Made by a program: the position numbers and the translations under genes
Shown here: piece by piece, positions 55,198 through 63,479 of the stretch
Position numbering within the stretch: position 1 is the stretch's first letter
Layout of the letters: each line of letters begins with the position of its first letter
Source: Microbacterium maritypicum
Lineage (GTDB): Bacteria; Actinomycetota; Actinomycetes; Actinomycetales; Microbacteriaceae
Reading direction: 5' to 3'
Length of the DNA stretch: 64,000 nt
Assembly (NCBI RefSeq): GCF_041529975.1
Contig: NZ_CP168030.1
Span: 1 to 64,000 of the forward strand
The notes under the pieces: model-generated
Databases searched by the model: none
What the model was told of the DNA's origin: nothing
The model's input: the letters and a program-made list of their open reading frames with translations, nothing else

Positions 55198-56136
55198 TGG
55201 AAGACGGTCGACCCGGCCTCCGGAGGCACGGTCGTGCCCGGGCAGGTCGTGACCTACACGCTGCACTTCGAGAGCGTGGGCACCGGGCCCGTCACGGTCG
55301 ACCGCGAGGACGATCTCACGACCGTCCTCGATGATGCGACCGTCACGTCGGATCCGGTGAGCTCGGATGCCGCGCTCGCCGTCTCCGGGATCGTCGACGG
55401 GCGTTTCGGGATCACCGGCTCGCTCGAACCCGGAGATGCCGTGACCGTCACCTACCAGGCGACGGTCAACCCGGACGGTGAGCGCGGCGACGACCGCCTG
55501 TCGAACTACCTCCTCGACCCCGACGCGGCCCCACCGGCCGAGTGCGTCGTCGCCGAGGGCGAGGAGTTCCCCGACTGCACCGTGGATCACGTCAGCAGCG
55601 TGGTGGTCGTGAAGTCGGCCGACCCCGCGTCGGGGACCGAGGTGGAGGAAGGGCAGCAGGTGGAGTACACCGTGACGTTCCGCAACGTCTCGACCGACCC
55701 GGATGCGGCGGGTGCAGACGTGGACTACACCGATCACCTGACCGATGTCCTCGACGATGCGACACTGACCCGCGGACCCCAGGCGTCGACGGAGGCGCTG
55801 GCCACGGCGGTCGAGGGGCGGACCATCCGCATCACGGGCTCGGTCGCATCCGGAAGCACGGCCACCGTGACATACGTGGTCACGGTGCAGCCGTGGGCCG
55901 ATCAGGGGAACCACAGCCTCGGCAACGTGATCGCGGTGACCGGCGAGGAACCGATCTGCGTCGAGGGGAACGGCCTGTGCACCACGCATCCGCTGGGTGA
56001 GCCGGATCCACTCGCGGTGACCGGTGGCCAGGTGGCCGTCGGTGCGCTGGCTGCCGGTGTCGTTCTGCTCCTCGCGGGCGGGCTCCTGGTGGCGATCCGC
56101 CGCCGACGTCAGGCGATCGAGTAGGTCAGCGCCGCG

Positions 56137-56172
56137 AACCCGGGTGCCCGCCTTCCGGCCGACACCCGGGTT
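56137..56172 (+). terminator. Terminator after the DUF11 gene
   Basis: AACCCGGGTG (56137-56146) pairs perfectly with CACCCGGGTT (56163-56172), followed by TT. It lies 12 bases past the stop. Confidence 0.6.
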
Positions 56173-56226
56173 TGCGTGTGCCCGGGGGGGTGCCCCCGTG
56201 TCCGCGGCCCGGCCGACGACCCACCG

Positions 56227-56286
56227 TTGCGCTCCCCCGACACCGAGCTATACTGAACAATAGATCACCAGCCCGCACTATTGTTC
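56227..56286 (+). promoter_or_regulatory. Promoter and SorC-type operator of the carbohydrate kinase gene
   Basis: TTGCGC (56227-56232) and TATACT (56249-56254), spaced 16 bp, form a good sigma-70 promoter. Directly after lies an inverted repeat GAACAATAG (56255-56263) / CTATTGTTC (56278-56286), placed to block transcription when bound. The TGAACAA half-site also occurs at 59930-59936 beside the SorC regulator gene, tying the two promoters together. Confidence 0.7.
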
Positions 56287-56296
56287 GGAGTTCAGT

Positions 56297-57841
56297 GTGC
56301 AGAGCCGCACTCGCATCATCCTCGGCGTCGACGCCGGCACCACATCGGTGAAGACCGTCGCCTTCGACCTCGACGGTCGCATCGCGAGCGTCTCCCGCTC
56401 GAGCGTGCGCGTGCAGCGGGCCGAAGACGGGCGCGCCGAAGCCGACATGAACCACATCTGGGATGCCGCAGCGTCCACGATCGCTGCCGTGGTCGATGAC
56501 ATCGGCGACGCGGAGATCGTCGCGATCGGTGTGACCGGCCAGGGCGACGGCGCCTGGCTGGTGGATGCCGACGGTCGGCCCGTCGGTCCCGCAGCCCTCT
56601 GGCTCGACGGGCGGGCTCACGAACGCCTCGATGACTGGCTGGATGACGGACGCGCGGCGGCCGTGCACCAGGCCACCGGCTCTCCTCTCTTCTCCGGTGC
56701 GCTGCCGATCCTCGTCGACGAGCTGATGGCGGCGGATCCGACCCTGCGGGAGCGCGTCACGACGCAGCTGAACTGCAAGGACTGGCTGCGCTTCAAGCTC
56801 ACCGGTCGCCGTGCGACCGATCCCAGCGAGGCCTCGCGCACCTACCTCGACACCGCGACGGGGGCGTACGCCGAAGAGCTGTTCCCCGCACTCGGACAGG
56901 AGCACGTGCGCGAATACCTGCCGGAGGTGCTCGATCCGCAGCAGATCGCCGGCCGGCTCGAGCCGCGAGTGGCAGCGGCGCTGGGGCTCCCCGAGGGGCT
57001 GCCCGTCGTCGTCGGAGTCGTCGACACCGCGGCTGCCGGCATCGGACTCGGCGTGCTCGACGACGGCCGTGGCTACGCCATCCTCGGCACGACGAGCCTC
57101 GTCGGCATCAACCACGCCTCGCGTGCCGACGTGCGCAGCGAATCGAGCATCGTGCTCGCCACCGGTCGAGGGACCCAGGTTCTGGAGTCCATGGCCCCGA
57201 TGACCGGCACCCCCAACCTCGACTGGGTGCGCGCCACGCTCGGCCTCGCGGACGAGGACTGGGTCGTCGTCGAGAAGCAGGCCGTTGCGGTCGCGCCGGG
57301 CAGCGGGGGCGTGATCTACCTCCCCTACGGCGCCCCGAGTGGCGAGCGAGCTCCGTTCTTCGCCCCCGACGCCTCGGCATCCTGGCTCGGGATGAGCGTC
57401 ACCACGACACCGGGTCAGCTGCTGCGGAGCGTCTACGAGGGCCTGGCCTTCAGCCTGCGCGAGTCCACCGACGCGCTGGGGCTGGAAGGCCCCCTGCTCG
57501 TCTGCGGAGGAGGCTCCGATTCCGACCTCCTGTGCACGATCCTGGCCGACGTCCTGGCTCGCGACATCGTGCGTCAAGACCAACCGGAGGTGGGCGCCCG
57601 CGGCGTCGCCATGCTCGCGATGGCCGCGGTCGGCCTGGCTGACGACCTGCACGACGCGTCGCGCCGACTGACGCCGTCGACCACGACCTTCTCTCCGGAC
57701 GCCGCCCGCACCGCGCTGTACGACGACGCGTATGCGCTCTTCCTCGCGACGCGCGATGCTCTGCGCCCGCACTGGGGCGGACTCCGCCGCCTCCGCGAGA
57801 GCGCCGAGCAGCATCCCGCTCCCGAGTCCTCGGCTCACTGA
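56297..57841 (+). CDS. FGGY-family carbohydrate kinase
   Basis: A 514-residue sugar kinase. The N-terminal phosphate loop VDAGTTSVKTVAFDLDG, GVTGQGDGAWLVD, the catalytic-Asp region PAALWLDGRAHERL and the C-terminal VCGGGSDSDLLCTILADVL are FGGY signatures. GTG 56297 with CGGAG before it is the chosen start. Relatives phosphorylate xylulose, fuculose, erythritol or similar sugars; which one cannot be told, but the aldolase in the same cluster suggests a ketose-1-phosphate product. The operator upstream and the dehydrogenase 21 bases downstream place it in a regulated operon. Confidence 0.92.
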   Translation: MQSRTRIILGVDAGTTSVKTVAFDLDGRIASVSRSSVRVQRAEDGRAEADMNHIWDAAASTIAAVVDDIGDAEIVAIGVTGQGDGAWLVDADGRPVGPAALWLDGRAHERLDDWLDDGRAAAVHQATGSPLFSGALPILVDELMAADPTLRERVTTQLNCKDWLRFKLTGRRATDPSEASRTYLDTATGAYAEELFPALGQEHVREYLPEVLDPQQIAGRLEPRVAAALGLPEGLPVVVGVVDTAAAGIGLGVLDDGRGYAILGTTSLVGINHASRADVRSESSIVLATGRGTQVLESMAPMTGTPNLDWVRATLGLADEDWVVVEKQAVAVAPGSGGVIYLPYGAPSGERAPFFAPDASASWLGMSVTTTPGQLLRSVYEGLAFSLRESTDALGLEGPLLVCGGGSDSDLLCTILADVLARDIVRQDQPEVGARGVAMLAMAAVGLADDLHDASRRLTPSTTTFSPDAARTALYDDAYALFLATRDALRPHWGGLRRLRESAEQHPAPESSAH

Positions 57842-57862
57842 CCACCACCTGAAAGAAGACAC

Positions 57863-58873
57863 ATGACTGAAACGTCCCGCCCGAAGGTGCTCATCACCGC
57901 TCCGTTCGACGCCGGCATCGCCGATTCCCTCGCCGACGCCTTCGACGTCACCCTGATCGACCCGACCATGGACGGCGGATCCCTCGCCGACCGTGGAGTC
58001 GACGACGCGCTCGCCGCAGCGGATGTCGTCATCGCCGAGCTCGACGTGGTCGACGAGAGCGCGCTCGCAAAGGCGCCCGAACTCAAGGCCGTCGTCTCCT
58101 GCCGTGCCAAGCCGGCGAACGTCGACCTCGACGCCTGCACGGCCCGCGGCATCCCCGTCTTCACGACCCCCGGCCGCAACGCCGAGGTCACGGCCGATCT
58201 GAGCTTCGCCCTGCTCCTGGCCACCGTCCGCAAGGTGAGCCAGTCGGAGCGCTGGCTGCGTGCCGGCAACTGGACCGAGGACGACGTGTTCGAGCCCTAC
58301 GAGGTCTTCCGCTCGATCGGGCTCGGTGGGCGCACGCTCGGCATCCTGGGCGGCGGCGCGATCGGCCGTCGGATGGTCACTCGCGCCCGCGGATTCGGCA
58401 TGACCGTCAAGGTGTACGACCCGTTCCTCGCCCCCGATGCGTTCGGCGACGAGGCCAGCGTCGTGCCCCTCGACGAGGTGCTCTCGACCTCCGACATCGT
58501 CACCGTGCACGTGCCGCTGATGCCCGAGACCGAGGGGCTTCTCGGTGAGCGCGAGCTCGCGCTCCTCCGCCCGGACGCCTATCTGATCAACGCCGGCCGC
58601 GCCGCGATCATCGATGAGGAGGCACTGATGGCCGTCCTGCGCGACGGCCGGATCGCCGGTGCCGGCTTCGACGTCTACTACCAGGAGCCGCTCCCGCAGG
58701 ATCACGAGCTCTTCACCTTCGACAACGTCACGCTGACGCCGCACATCGCGGGCGCCTCGGATGACGTCATCGTCGAGCACTCGCGCATCGCTGCGGCGGC
58801 GCTGCGGGGCTGGGTCGCCGGGCAGCGCGTTCCCGGAACCGCGAACGAGAAGGCTCTCGCCGCCGTCGGCTGA
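57863..58873 (+). CDS. D-isomer-specific 2-hydroxyacid dehydrogenase
   Basis: A 336-residue NAD-dependent dehydrogenase. The cofactor-binding motif is LGGRTLGILGGGAIGRRMV; the catalytic Arg is in LINAGRAAI, Glu in FDVYYQEPL and His in LTPHIAGAS. It is like SerA but lacks the C-terminal regulatory domains, and its place in a sugar cluster argues for a catabolic hydroxyacid or a sugar-acid substrate rather than serine synthesis. It follows the kinase gene after 21 bases. Confidence 0.92.
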   Translation: MTETSRPKVLITAPFDAGIADSLADAFDVTLIDPTMDGGSLADRGVDDALAAADVVIAELDVVDESALAKAPELKAVVSCRAKPANVDLDACTARGIPVFTTPGRNAEVTADLSFALLLATVRKVSQSERWLRAGNWTEDDVFEPYEVFRSIGLGGRTLGILGGGAIGRRMVTRARGFGMTVKVYDPFLAPDAFGDEASVVPLDEVLSTSDIVTVHVPLMPETEGLLGERELALLRPDAYLINAGRAAIIDEEALMAVLRDGRIAGAGFDVYYQEPLPQDHELFTFDNVTLTPHIAGASDDVIVEHSRIAAAALRGWVAGQRVPGTANEKALAAVG

Positions 58874-58885
58874 GCGTCTGAACGC

Positions 58886-58920
58886 GGGGAGCGGATCGTG
58901 CGTCGCGCGGTCCGCTCCCC
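58886..58920. terminator. Bidirectional terminator
   Basis: GGGGAGCGGA (58886-58895) and TCCGCTCCCC (58911-58920) pair perfectly between the dehydrogenase (+) and SorC regulator (-) genes. Confidence 0.7.
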
Positions 58921-58926
58921 AGCGCG

Positions 58927-59838
58927 TCAGTCGAGCAGCGCCGTGACGGTGTTCGAGTCGGTCACGAGCATGTTCACCATGCCGCTCGAGAGGGCGGTGC
59001 GAACGGCGTCGAGCTTCGCCGCGCCCGCCGCGATCGCGAGGCGGTGCGGGATGGCGCGCAGCTGATCGAGGTCGAGCCCGACGACGCGGGAGTCGAGCTC
59101 GCCGCGGACCGGGGCTCCGTTCGCATCGAAGAAGCGTCCGCCGATGTCGCCGATCGCTCCGGCCTCGAGGAGCGCGGCTCGCTCGCGCTCGCTCAGCGAC
59201 CCGAAGAGCAGCCCGCGGCTGTCGTGCGTGCTGCCGATGCCCGCGATCAGGGTGCTGGCCTCGGCCGCTCGTGCGAGCACCTCGCGCACACCGGGGTCGG
59301 CGTAGGCACTCTCCGCGGCCTGCGGCGTCGCGGCGACCAGGGGGGCCGGGAGGTGGAAGGCCGATCCGTCGGTGCGGCGTGCCAGCGCGAGGGTGAGCTC
59401 GTGCGGGTTGGCACCGTTCGCGAGACCACTGCTCGATCCGGTGAGGGGCACGAAGCGGGCGCCGAGCGGTCGGGCCGGGAAGGCATCGACCACGGCGGCG
59501 ACTGCCGTGGAGAGACCCATGGCGACCGTGGTGTCCTTGTCGATGACGCTCGCGAGCGCCTCTGCGCCGACCGTCGCCATCGCGCGGGACGCCTTCGCGG
59601 GGTCGTCCACGCTCGGGGCGATCCAGGCCTGGCGCAGTCCGTAGCGGCTGAGCAGTGCCTGCTCCTCGGCGGCGAACAGCGATTCCTCGACGTGCACGAT
59701 GATCTCGACCATGCCGCTGTCGCGGGCCTCGGCGAGCAGTCTCGTGACGCGGACGCGGGACAGGCCGAGTGCGTCGGCGATCTCCTGGTGCGTGAGCCCC
59801 AGCTCGTAGTACATGCGCGCCACGCGACCCATCAGCAT
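58927..59838 (-). CDS. SorC-family sugar-responsive regulator
   Basis: A regulator of about 303 residues. The N-terminal helix-turn-helix (ELGLTHQEIADALGLSRVRVTRLLAEAR) and the sugar-phosphate-binding domain (DTTVAMGLSTAVAAVVDAF, GIGSTHDSRGLL, ANGAPV) fit SorC/DeoR-like regulators. Three starts are possible: ATG 59838 (GGGAGG at 9 bases), ATG 59847 or ATG 59916; the last would put the gene over the MFS promoter, so a downstream start is preferred. Divergent to the transporter, it probably represses that operon and the kinase operon; a phosphorylated sugar is the expected inducer. Confidence 0.88.
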   Translation of the reverse strand: MLMGRVARMYYELGLTHQEIADALGLSRVRVTRLLAEARDSGMVEIIVHVEESLFAAEEQALLSRYGLRQAWIAPSVDDPAKASRAMATVGAEALASVIDKDTTVAMGLSTAVAAVVDAFPARPLGARFVPLTGSSSGLANGANPHELTLALARRTDGSAFHLPAPLVAATPQAAESAYADPGVREVLARAAEASTLIAGIGSTHDSRGLLFGSLSERERAALLEAGAIGDIGGRFFDANGAPVRGELDSRVVGLDLDQLRAIPHRLAIAAGAAKLDAVRTALSSGMVNMLVTDSNTVTALLD

Positions 59839-59875
59839 GCTGAACATCCTCCCACGCCGACTCCTCCGGTCCTGC

Positions 59876-59934
59876 TTGACAATTCCGCGACGCGTGCCCA
59901 AGATGTCCATGGGCATTCGTTCACGATGCTGAAC
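59876..59934 (+). promoter_or_regulatory. Promoter and operator of the MFS-aldolase-dehydrogenase operon
   Basis: A perfect -35 TTGACA (59876-59881) and CAAGAT (59899-59904) at 17-bp spacing are followed by an inverted repeat GTTCA (59919-59923) / TGAAC (59930-59934). The arrangement, operator just downstream of the promoter, matches that before the kinase gene. Confidence 0.6.
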
Positions 59935-59984
59935 AAATGTACACCACATCCCGAAATCTCTACGCGCTCAACGAGGAGACACCC

Positions 59985-61280
59985 ATGGTCACCCCCGCAT
60001 CACCTCCCGCCGAGGGCCGCTTCGCGCGCCTCCTCAGCTCTCAGGGCATCTCGCGGCCCATCGCCTGGGGCTTCGTCGCCCTGACGATCTTCATGATCGG
60101 CGACGGCATCGAGGCCGGCTTCCTCTCGCCGTACCTCGACGAGCGCGGCTTCGACGGCGGTCAGATCGCCCTCCTCTGGTCGGTCTACGGCATCGTCGTC
60201 GCGGTGGCCGCCTGGTTGAGCGGCGCCCTGGCCGAAGCCTGGGGCCCCAAGCGCGTCATGATGCTCGGCTTCGGCATCTGGGTCGTCTTCGAGGTGCTCT
60301 TCCTCGTGTTCGGCGTCATGGCCGGCAACTTCGAGATCATGCTCCTCGCCTTCGGGATCCGCGGGCTCGGCTACCCGATGTTCGCCTACGGGTTCCTGGT
60401 CTGGGTCACGATCGACACCGACGAGCAGGTGATGGGTCGCGCCGTCGGCTGGTACTGGTTCTTCTCCACGCTCGGACTCGGCGTGCTCAGCTCCTACTTC
60501 GCCGGGGCCGTCATCCCGATCATCGGCGAGCTCGCGACGCTGTGGATGGCGCTCGCCTTCGTGGTCGTCGGCGGAGTGATGGTGCTCGTGCTGCTGCGCA
60601 ATCCCGTGACCAAGAAGGTCACCGTCGCCAGCAGCGTGAAGGGTGTCGTCAGCTCCCTCACCATCGTCGCGACCAACCCGAAGGTCGGCGTCGGCGGCGT
60701 GATCCGCATCATCAACACGCTCTCCTTCTATGCGTTCGTCGTGTTCCTCACGACCTACATGGTCCGCGACGTGGGCTTCGACCTGGCGCAGTGGCAGATC
60801 ATCTGGGGCACGATGCTCGCCGCGAACGTGGCCGCGAACCTCCTCTCCGGCTACCTCGCCGACTGGATCGGTCGCGTGAACGTGGTCGCCTGGGCCGGTG
60901 GCATCGGATGCTTCGTCACCGTGCTCGCCCTCTTCTACGTGCCCACCCTGATCGGACCCAACTTCTTGGTCACGATCGCGATCGCCATCGTCTACGGCCT
61001 GGCCCTCGGCATGTTCGTGCCGCTGTCGGCTATCGTCCCGCTGCTCGCCCCCAAGAACAAGGCTGCCGCGGTCGCCATCCTGAACCTCGGCGCCGGCCTC
61101 AGCCAGTTCATCGGGCCGGTCATCGCGGGCCTCGCCGCACCCATCGGCGTCGAGGGCACCGTCTGGATCATCGCCGTGCTCTACCTCGTCGGCTTCGGCC
61201 TGACGTTCCTGCTGAAGGCGCCCAAGGAGGCGGATGACGTCGTCTCGGCGAACCTCGCCCCGAGCGCCGTCGCCGCCTGA
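59985..61280 (+). CDS. MFS sugar transporter
   Basis: A 431-residue transporter with 12 predicted helices; the first loop motif between helices 2 and 3 reads SGALAEAWGPKRVMM. Closest in type to the polyol/RbtT-like MFS sugar importers, going by its helix pattern and context; substrate unknown. ATG 59985 has GAGGAG at 7 bases; the longer upstream frame covers the operator. First gene of the operon with the aldolase (27-bp gap). Confidence 0.9.
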   Translation: MVTPASPPAEGRFARLLSSQGISRPIAWGFVALTIFMIGDGIEAGFLSPYLDERGFDGGQIALLWSVYGIVVAVAAWLSGALAEAWGPKRVMMLGFGIWVVFEVLFLVFGVMAGNFEIMLLAFGIRGLGYPMFAYGFLVWVTIDTDEQVMGRAVGWYWFFSTLGLGVLSSYFAGAVIPIIGELATLWMALAFVVVGGVMVLVLLRNPVTKKVTVASSVKGVVSSLTIVATNPKVGVGGVIRIINTLSFYAFVVFLTTYMVRDVGFDLAQWQIIWGTMLAANVAANLLSGYLADWIGRVNVVAWAGGIGCFVTVLALFYVPTLIGPNFLVTIAIAIVYGLALGMFVPLSAIVPLLAPKNKAAAVAILNLGAGLSQFIGPVIAGLAAPIGVEGTVWIIAVLYLVGFGLTFLLKAPKEADDVVSANLAPSAVAA

Positions 61281-61307
61281 ATCCCCCACCCTGACAAGGA
61301 GTCACCC

Positions 61308-61934
61308 ATGACCACGCGTGTGGAATCACTCATCGAAGAACTCTCGGCCGTCGGCGTCGACATCGTCGCCCGCGGGCTCGCCCTCGCCTCCGGAGGCAAC
61401 ATCTCGGCGCGCATCGATGAGGACACCTTCGTGGTCACCGGCTCCGGCACCTGGCTCGACAGGCTCACGCCCGAGGACTTCTCGGTCATGAGCCTGTCGG
61501 GTGAGGTGATCAGCGGCTCCCCGAGCCCTTCGAGCGAGTGGAAGCTGCACCAGCGCAGCTACGCCACACGGTCCGACGTCAACGCCGTGGTGCATGTGCA
61601 CCCGCAGCACGCGGTGCTCCTGAACGCCCTGGGTCACGACGTGCGACTGATCACCCTCGACCACGCCTACTACGTGCGCTCGGTCGGGACCACTCCGTAC
61701 TACCCGAACGGATCGGATGAGCTCGCCGACTCCGCCGCCGAGCAGGCCGCACACCACGACTGCATCATCATGGGGCACCACGGCTGCTCCGCCCTCGGCG
61801 ACTCCGTGAGCATGGCCTTCCGCCGCGCGCTCAACCTCGAGGAGGCGGCCACCGCGACCTACCGCGCGCTGCTTCTCGGTGACACCGAGACCGCCTTCCC
61901 CGCCGAGGCGCTCGCCGCCCTGCACCACGCCTGA
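61308..61934 (+). CDS. Class II (L-fuculose-1-phosphate type) aldolase
   Basis: A 208-residue zinc aldolase of the AraD/FucA family, which splits sugar phosphates into dihydroxyacetone phosphate plus an aldehyde. Visible are LALASGGNISARI (phosphate-binding), SPSSEWKLH (catalytic Glu), VHVHPQHAVLL (zinc His residues) and IIMGHHGCSALGDSV (third zinc His). The length is typical for FucA. It overlaps no gene; the following dehydrogenase starts after 12 bases, which suggests the aldehyde made here is its substrate. Confidence 0.92.
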   Translation: MTTRVESLIEELSAVGVDIVARGLALASGGNISARIDEDTFVVTGSGTWLDRLTPEDFSVMSLSGEVISGSPSPSSEWKLHQRSYATRSDVNAVVHVHPQHAVLLNALGHDVRLITLDHAYYVRSVGTTPYYPNGSDELADSAAEQAAHHDCIIMGHHGCSALGDSVSMAFRRALNLEEAATATYRALLLGDTETAFPAEALAALHHA

Positions 61935-61946
61935 ACAGGAGCCGCG

Positions 61947-63470
61947 ATGACGACCGTCCCCACGCACATCAGCATCGATCCCGATATCAGCGAGGCGACG
62001 AAGCGCTTCCTCGCCCAGCCTCCTCGCCTGCTCATCGACGGAGAGCTCGTCGAAGCCCACTCCGGGCGCACCATCGACATCGTCGACCCGGGCACGGGCG
62101 CCGTCATCGCCCGGTCGGCGGCGGCGGATGCGGTGGACGCCGACCGCGCGGTGCAGGCTGCGCGTCGCGCCTTCGCACCGGATGCGCCCTGGCGGAAGAT
62201 GAGCGCGCTCGATCGCGGACGGATCATCCTGCGTCTCGCCCGCCTGCTCGAGGAGCGCGCCGACGAGTTCGTGGAGCTCGAGGTGCTCGACGGAGGCAAG
62301 CTCAAGGGTGCCGCCGCGAGCGTCGATCTGCCGCTCGCGATCAACCACTTCGAGTACTTCGGCGGCTGGCCGTCGAAGATCGAGGGCAACACGATCCCCG
62401 TGTCCGTGACGGATGCGATGGTGCGCACCGAACGTGTCCCGGTCGGAGTCGTCGCGCAGATCGTGCCCTGGAACTATCCGCTGCTCATGGGTGTGTGGAA
62501 GATCGCTCCCGCGCTCGCCGCGGGCTGCACGATCGTCATGAAGCCCGCCGAGAACACCCCGCTGTCTCTGCTGCGCCTCGGGCAGCTCGCGCTCGAAGCG
62601 GGCATGCCGAAGGGCGTCCTCAACATCCTCACCGGATACGGTGCCGAGGCCGGCGAGGCGCTCGTCGACCACCCCGACGTCGACAAGGTGGCCTTCACCG
62701 GATCTACGGCTGTGGGTACGCGCATCGCCCAGCGTGCCGCTCCGATGGTGAAGAGAGTGACACTGGAGCTCGGCGGCAAGAGCCCGAACATCATCTTCGA
62801 CGACAGCCCGGTCGAAGAGGCGGCGGCCGCTGCGGCCAGCGCGATCTTCTTCAACGCCGGTCAGGCCTGTGCGGCGGGCTCGCGGCTGTACGTGCAGAAG
62901 CGCTCGTACGACGACGTGGTCGGTCGGCTCGCCGACATCGCCTCGTCGATGACGGTCGGCCATGGCTTCGACCCGTCGGCGCAGATCGGGCCGGTCATCT
63001 CCACCCGTCAGCACGAGCGCGTGCTCGGCTACATCGACGGCGCTCAGGAGCAGGGGGCCACGGTCGCCGCGGGAGGATCCGCCTTCCCCGATGCCGCGAT
63101 CCCCGGTGGCTTCTACATCCGTCCGACCGTGCTGACCGACGTGGACGACACCTTCACCGCCGTGCGTGAAGAGATCTTCGGCCCCGTCGTGGTGGCGCAG
63201 CCCTTCGACGACATCGACGAGATCGCGCGCCGGGCGAACGACTCGCCCTACGGCCTCGCGGCGGGCATCTGGACGCGCGACATCAGCAAGGCGAACCGAC
63301 TCGCACGACTCCTGCAGGCGGGAACCGTCTACATCAACATGTATGGTGCGACCGATGCGGCCGCCCCCTTCGGCGGATTCAAGATGTCGGGCTACGGCAG
63401 GGACATGGGCCACGCCAACCTGGAGTCGTACCTGGAGACGCGCACGGTCTGGACCAACCTGGCGCACTGA
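61947..63470 (+). CDS. NAD(P)-dependent aldehyde dehydrogenase (sugar cluster)
   Basis: A 507-residue aldehyde dehydrogenase with the catalytic Cys in NAGQACAAGSR, Glu in VTLELGGKSPN, cofactor motif FTGSTAVGTRI and C-terminal KMSGYGRDMG. Only about 12 bases after the aldolase, it probably oxidises the aldehyde released by aldol cleavage (such as lactaldehyde or glycolaldehyde). It ends 9 bases before the convergent MFS gene, with no room for a terminator. Confidence 0.93.
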   Translation: MTTVPTHISIDPDISEATKRFLAQPPRLLIDGELVEAHSGRTIDIVDPGTGAVIARSAAADAVDADRAVQAARRAFAPDAPWRKMSALDRGRIILRLARLLEERADEFVELEVLDGGKLKGAAASVDLPLAINHFEYFGGWPSKIEGNTIPVSVTDAMVRTERVPVGVVAQIVPWNYPLLMGVWKIAPALAAGCTIVMKPAENTPLSLLRLGQLALEAGMPKGVLNILTGYGAEAGEALVDHPDVDKVAFTGSTAVGTRIAQRAAPMVKRVTLELGGKSPNIIFDDSPVEEAAAAAASAIFFNAGQACAAGSRLYVQKRSYDDVVGRLADIASSMTVGHGFDPSAQIGPVISTRQHERVLGYIDGAQEQGATVAAGGSAFPDAAIPGGFYIRPTVLTDVDDTFTAVREEIFGPVVVAQPFDDIDEIARRANDSPYGLAAGIWTRDISKANRLARLLQAGTVYINMYGATDAAAPFGGFKMSGYGRDMGHANLESYLETRTVWTNLAH

Positions 63471-63479
63471 TGTCGCCGA

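Larger units (their letters stand above)
49334..56124 (+). pseudogene. Giant DUF11-repeat surface protein with LAVTG sorting signal, one frameshift
   Basis: The ATG at 49334 starts a signal peptide (1-46, ending TPAQA) and a head domain of about 480 residues. Then come about 13 DUF11 modules (near 130 residues each, typical 'DxxGxxVTYTVTVTNxG' and 'LTDVLDDA' motifs), and at the end LAVTGG, a hydrophobic helix and RRRRQ, a sortase signal. The frame breaks at 52624; the second frame runs from about 52600 to 56124. At about 52608 the SLP-AGATVTVTY junction of other copies is SLP-PRRR: one G is missing. Restored, the protein has about 2263 residues. It is probably a stalk-like adhesin anchored by the class E sortase. 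Loss of the frame, if real, removes anchoring. Confidence 0.87.

Noticed and set aside
57863..58873. Assignment of the 2-hydroxyacid dehydrogenase as SerA (phosphoglycerate dehydrogenase)
   Set aside because: It lacks the regulatory C-terminal domains and lies inside a sugar-catabolic cluster, so a housekeeping serine role is not supported.
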